Assembly (NCBI GenBank): GCA_038501625.1
Contig: JAZAYU010000004.1
Coordinates: 16,634,957-16,698,956 of the forward strand
Source: Corbicula japonica
Taxonomy: Eukaryota > Mollusca > Bivalvia > Venerida > Cyrenidae
DNA: 64,000 nt
Direction: 5' to 3'
Position numbers and translations under genes: made by a program
The notes under the pieces: model-generated
Told to the model about the DNA's origin: nothing
What the model saw: only the letters and a program-made list of their open reading frames with translations
Databases searched by the model: none
Shown here: positions 60,931 to 64,000 of the stretch, piece by piece
Layout of the letters: every line of letters begins with the position of its first letter
Numbering within the stretch: position 1 is the first letter of the stretch

Positions 60931-61344
60931 ATCTTCGATGTCAGAGCCAACTTCAAACGCCTTAAGAAGTAAGTTTCTTTTATAGATGATTTTTGATAAA
61001 TTGAATACTGACAATAATGAAGGAAGAAACTGATTTGTCTTACATGTATTTGAATGTTAATATCATAACTATCATAACGAGCATATGCTCAGTGCAAAGT
61101 GTTCATTACAAAACTGACATCAGGGGAAATCGTTGCGCTCAACTACATGAACATAATCTTTTAATTTTACGATCAACTCGTTGATGCTAATTTGGATAAT
61201 TAAAAGATTTAGACCGCCTGTGAGAAAAATTAGATAAAAGTGTTCGAATAAAACCAAACAAAAAGGAAGGGGAATACTCTTACTTTATTTTTGCTTGTGA
61301 ACACACGTCTACGGTTTTGTATTTAATGACAAAAAGAGAGATAA

Positions 61345-61540
61345 GAGGGTTACTGAAAAAGTTCAGAAAATATGTTGTTTTGGTAAATACGTGATTTTTG
61401 TTACTTATGCATTCAAAAATATTGTTTTAGAAATAAAATGTATTGTTATGAACGTTTTTATGGGTAGAAACCTTAGTTTGGGAAGTGAAATTATTGAGTG
61501 ATTTTGACGGGGTAGAAGAACTTTTTGAACATCCCTTTCA
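61345..61540. mobile_element. possible degenerate mariner-type MITE
   Basis: About 196 bp with imperfect inverted ends: GAGGGTTACTGAAAAAGTTC left, GAAAGGGATGTTCAAAAAGTTC as complement on the right. TA lies close to both outer ends, but not directly adjacent. No coding capacity. Confidence 0.4.
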
Positions 61541-61749
61541 ATAACGAAAGTTATGTTTGATAAGGGAAAATTTCAAAGTAAATTATTTGCATTTGGTAAA
61601 TTGTGTGGATTTTTATTATTTTCGTTAAATATGTTTTAGGTGTTCTTTGATAAAACTTTATTATTATTTGCGGGGAAATTTTATTTGAATGTGCGAATGT
61701 ATATCTCGTGAGAATTCGGCGTAAAACGTCATTGTGCGCGATATATTTG

Positions 61750-61853
61750 AGCTGGCCCCTCTGGATTTTCAAGATGGCGTGGGACATGTGAATGCTTTAG
61801 AAATAAATTCGTTATTTTCACTGTGAATGCATAGTGGATTGTATGAGGTAAGT
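61750..61853 (+). promoter_or_regulatory. possible promoter / first exon with YY1-like site
   Basis: A locally GC-richer stretch with CAAGATGGCG (61770-61779), which fits the YY1 site often found at transcription starts; the ATG opens only five codons before TGA. About 70 bases later GAG is followed by GTAAGT (61848), a consensus donor. Inference only; no conserved protein is attached. Confidence 0.3.
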
Positions 61854-62600
61854 GCCAGAGATATTTATTTATTGTTTTATATTGATATTCAGTACATAAC
61901 TAGATCAAAATATGTTACCCCAAAGGTCGAGAGCATTCTATAAATAGCGGTCACGTGCTAACATATACCTCGTCAGTTGGGTCAAACGTGATGCAGCTTA
62001 CGTACGCAACAATGTTACTTTTTATCAGGAATGTAGTTCTGGATACCTGTTTTTATATACCCTTCTCGCTCATAATAAATTTGAATACGCTGGAAAAAAA
62101 ATCGAGATCATGGTTTACTAAAGACAAAAGCAACATTAGTTTCATGCTATGGCGTAAGAATATCGTAATGGTTATAAAAATAACAGAGATCGGATTTTCC
62201 AAAACTATTTCGGAGTTCGGTATGTGCCGTAGAGTAACGGAAAATCACGATCAGAATACACATTCTCATAATACATGTAATACACACGCTGTAGTGATAT
62301 TTTGATCATGCTGGTCTAGTGACAGCCCAGGACATAAAGAAATAACTTCTACGTTTGCTCAGTAGAGGGAGAAGTTTAGACAATTTGGGAGACTATTTCT
62401 GTCAAGTCTCCCTCTAAGCCATTCCATGGCAATTATAAAGCTCTTGGTTGATTTTCATGTATTTCTTATTTTTTGTTGTGTGCTTCTGGTGTTTATGTTT
62501 TTGACATATGTGTTGCCTGGCTGATCCCAAACATATTGACAAGCAGATAAGCATAACATCATGTGTATTTTTTATGGAAAATAACTGTTACTTTTTGTAG

Positions 62601-62690
62601 GTGTGGTTTGGAATAGCCAAGACTACCCTGTTTGTGGAGGTGTTGCCGATTTAGGAATCATGATTGGACATGTGGACTGGTAGACTGAGT
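62601..62690 (+). other. possible internal or terminal exon
   Basis: TTACTTTTTGTAG (ending 62600) is a plausible acceptor, followed by a frame reading NSQDYPVCGGVADLGIMIGH to a stop at about 62684. It lies about 750 bases after the donor at 61848. I do not recognise the peptide and it may be non-coding. Confidence 0.2.
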
Positions 62691-62699
62691 GATGGTGTG

Positions 62700-63500
62700 T
62701 GGTGGCTTGATCATAGGTCAAACAACTATTCACTTCGTATCTACAATCAAATGGATCCAACCACAACTTGGCTCAGGGACATTACATCATTAGCATAAAT
62801 GTCGTCCACATATAACACGTGTGTGTTATACTTTTTTTGTTAATTAAGTCACAACGAGCATTAGTTTGACAGGTAAATACAACGGTTTTAATGAGTTATT
62901 TCTGTATTTACTTGACACACAGCGTAAAGTCTTATGGAAATCATGATGCGGTTTCATCAAACATTCACGATGCCCTTTTATCGTAAATTTTCTCGTACGA
63001 CGGTTTTATGAAAATTAAGTTTCGAGCAACGTAAGACATCTTTCTGTCATTTCTTAAGATATCTTCATGAAATGACACCCTGGACTAGAAAGTACTATTA
63101 TTGGACAATTACAATAAGTACAGTTATCACTTGCAATCAGCTAAAGTAAGGCATATTTTGTCTTATCTTCATACATCTTCATGAAACGATTGAATTCCAC
63201 TGGGCAATATATATTAATTATTAATAATAATTATTATTGATAACAAGCGTCGTAAACTTACCATGCTATTCGGTCACAATTCAACGTTATGCGCTTAATG
63301 TAACAGGGTGAGAAAATATGTATATGTAGTCAGTTATTTATTTGTCCCAAATAACTAGATTCGAACTGCGACATCGACATGATTTCCAATTTTGTTGTTG
63401 TGTAAAAATATTATTTGTCGACAATTTAAAGCTCTTGGGTTTAACTAAAATTCCAACCACGACATGAATGTTCGTAAATAAACCTATTGCTTATTAATAC
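62700..63500. other. unassigned DNA
   Basis: No gene or repeat supported. Confidence 0.4.
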
Positions 63501-63506
63501 CAATTA

Positions 63507-63533
63507 TTTCTTTCTTTCTTTCTTTCTTTCTTA

Positions 63534-63570
<37 letters not shown>

Positions 63571-63572
63571 AT
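63507..63572 (+). repeat. TTTC microsatellite
   Basis: About sixteen TTTC units with one interruption (TTAATC near 63531). Simple repeat. Confidence 0.95.
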
Positions 63573-64000
63573 ATTGTTCGAAAATGCAAAGATAAGTCAT
63601 GAAATTTAAATAAACGTTTGAAATTTATTTTAAATATTCTTAATGACTGCAAATTTTACTTACCTCGGAAATAACCCCGAGTTGACATTAGGGTCGTCAA
63701 TTCTGAGTCAGTCAATGTCTAGGTTGGTAAAGTAAAACATTCAACAGATAGGCGAGATTTCATTGCGTTACACTTTTACAATTTGGTAACCGGAATTTGT
63801 TATTTCTTTAATATAACAGTGTCCTGTAATTCGCCGTCACAAAATAGTTTTTAATAAAATCTAATGCAATTTGACTTGAACATAGTCGAGTATTATATTT
63901 CTGTACTTTCAGGTAAAATCGTAATATCTAGCACTCATACATGTGCAAATGACATCATACACTATTTTGTTTTAAAAACAAAAACGCATTTTCTACAAAA
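63573..64000. other. unassigned DNA
   Basis: No gene or repeat supported. Confidence 0.4.

Larger units (their letters stand above)
56186..60962. mobile_element. FB2: foldback element with 9-bp target duplication
   Basis: A 4777-bp inverted structure. The left end is AGGTGAGTGAAGTTGGCT; the right end complement is AGGCGTTTGAAGTTGGCT, and homology continues through GACATCGAAGATCGAAATTC into the arms. It is flanked by TAAGAAGTG (56177-56185) and TAAGAAGTA (60963-60971), a 9-bp duplication with one mismatch. Arms are the same 120-bp satellite in opposite orientation, left about 0.7 kb and right about 2.05 kb; the interior is about 2.0 kb. A 9-bp duplication and long inverted repeats fit a Mutator/Foldback-type element; no transposase recognised, so it would depend on an outside enzyme. 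Confidence 0.85.

Noticed and set aside
61955..62305. 116-codon frame near the right end
   Set aside because: No domain recognised, no supporting splice sites, and length is within chance for this composition.
62387..62412. Short hairpin GGGAGACT/AGTCTCCC
   Set aside because: An isolated eight-base stem without a T-run, second copy or gene context.

Overview
The window looks like a stretch of animal genome that is AT-rich, gene-poor and repeat-dense, most likely from a bivalve or related mollusc. This is inferred from the mix of Penelope-like retroelement, PIF/Harbinger, mariner-type and tRNA-like repeats, the intron-bearing receptor exon, and the absence of operons or long open frames. I cannot name a genus from the sequence alone.

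Only one host protein-coding exon is convincing: 46661-47074 (+), the first coding exon of a receptor-type guanylate cyclase (signal peptide plus the start of the extracellular ligand-binding domain), ending in a clean phase-0 splice donor. No further exon of that gene was found. A possible promoter/first exon (61750-61847) and a possible acceptor (62600) are weaker candidates. A tRNA-Glu(CUC)-like sequence lies at 54334-54403 (-).

Nearly everything else that can be explained is mobile or repeated DNA. Three foldback-type palindromes have arms built of tandem repeats: FB1 (13154-16299), FB3 (about 29735-30660) and FB2 (56186-60962). FB2 has an apparent 9-bp target-site duplication. FB1 and FB2 have different arm repeats but related termini (TGAAGTTGGC core), suggesting one superfamily mobilising unrelated satellite-like arms. 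A PIF/Harbinger transposon (36551-39484) keeps 36-bp identical terminal inverted repeats and TTA target duplications; it holds a broken transposase and is interrupted by a 5'-truncated, frameshifted Penelope-like reverse transcriptase element (37386-38885). The 3' tail of that retroelement occurs alone about nineteen more times in both orientations and is the commonest repeat here. A 742-bp Harbinger-type MITE (49851-50592), four copies of a palindromic MITE, a mariner-type MITE (31582-31744), a pogo/Tigger-like MITE nested in FB3, a long-TIR family (near 11.4, 19.3-20.6 and 41.4 kb) and a tRNA-like SINE family (0.6, 20.8, 27.5, 28.1 kb) complete the repeat inventory.

Layout: 0-13 kb, mostly featureless DNA with retroelement tails, one diverged tandem block (3.2-4.3 kb) and long-TIR fragments; 13-16 kb, FB1; 16-28 kb, scattered MITE/SINE/tail copies; 28-31 kb, a 70-bp tandem block and FB3; 31-36 kb, small MITEs; 36.5-39.5 kb, the nested Harbinger/Penelope composite; 39.6-45 kb, tails and MITEs; 46.6-47.1 kb, the cyclase exon and presumably its intron beyond; 49.8-50.6 kb, Harbinger MITE; 53-56 kb, tRNA-like and MITE copies; 56-61 kb, FB2; 61-64 kb, possible exon, TTTC microsatellite and unassigned DNA. 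All open frames over the foldback arms are by-products of in-frame tandem repeats, not genes.
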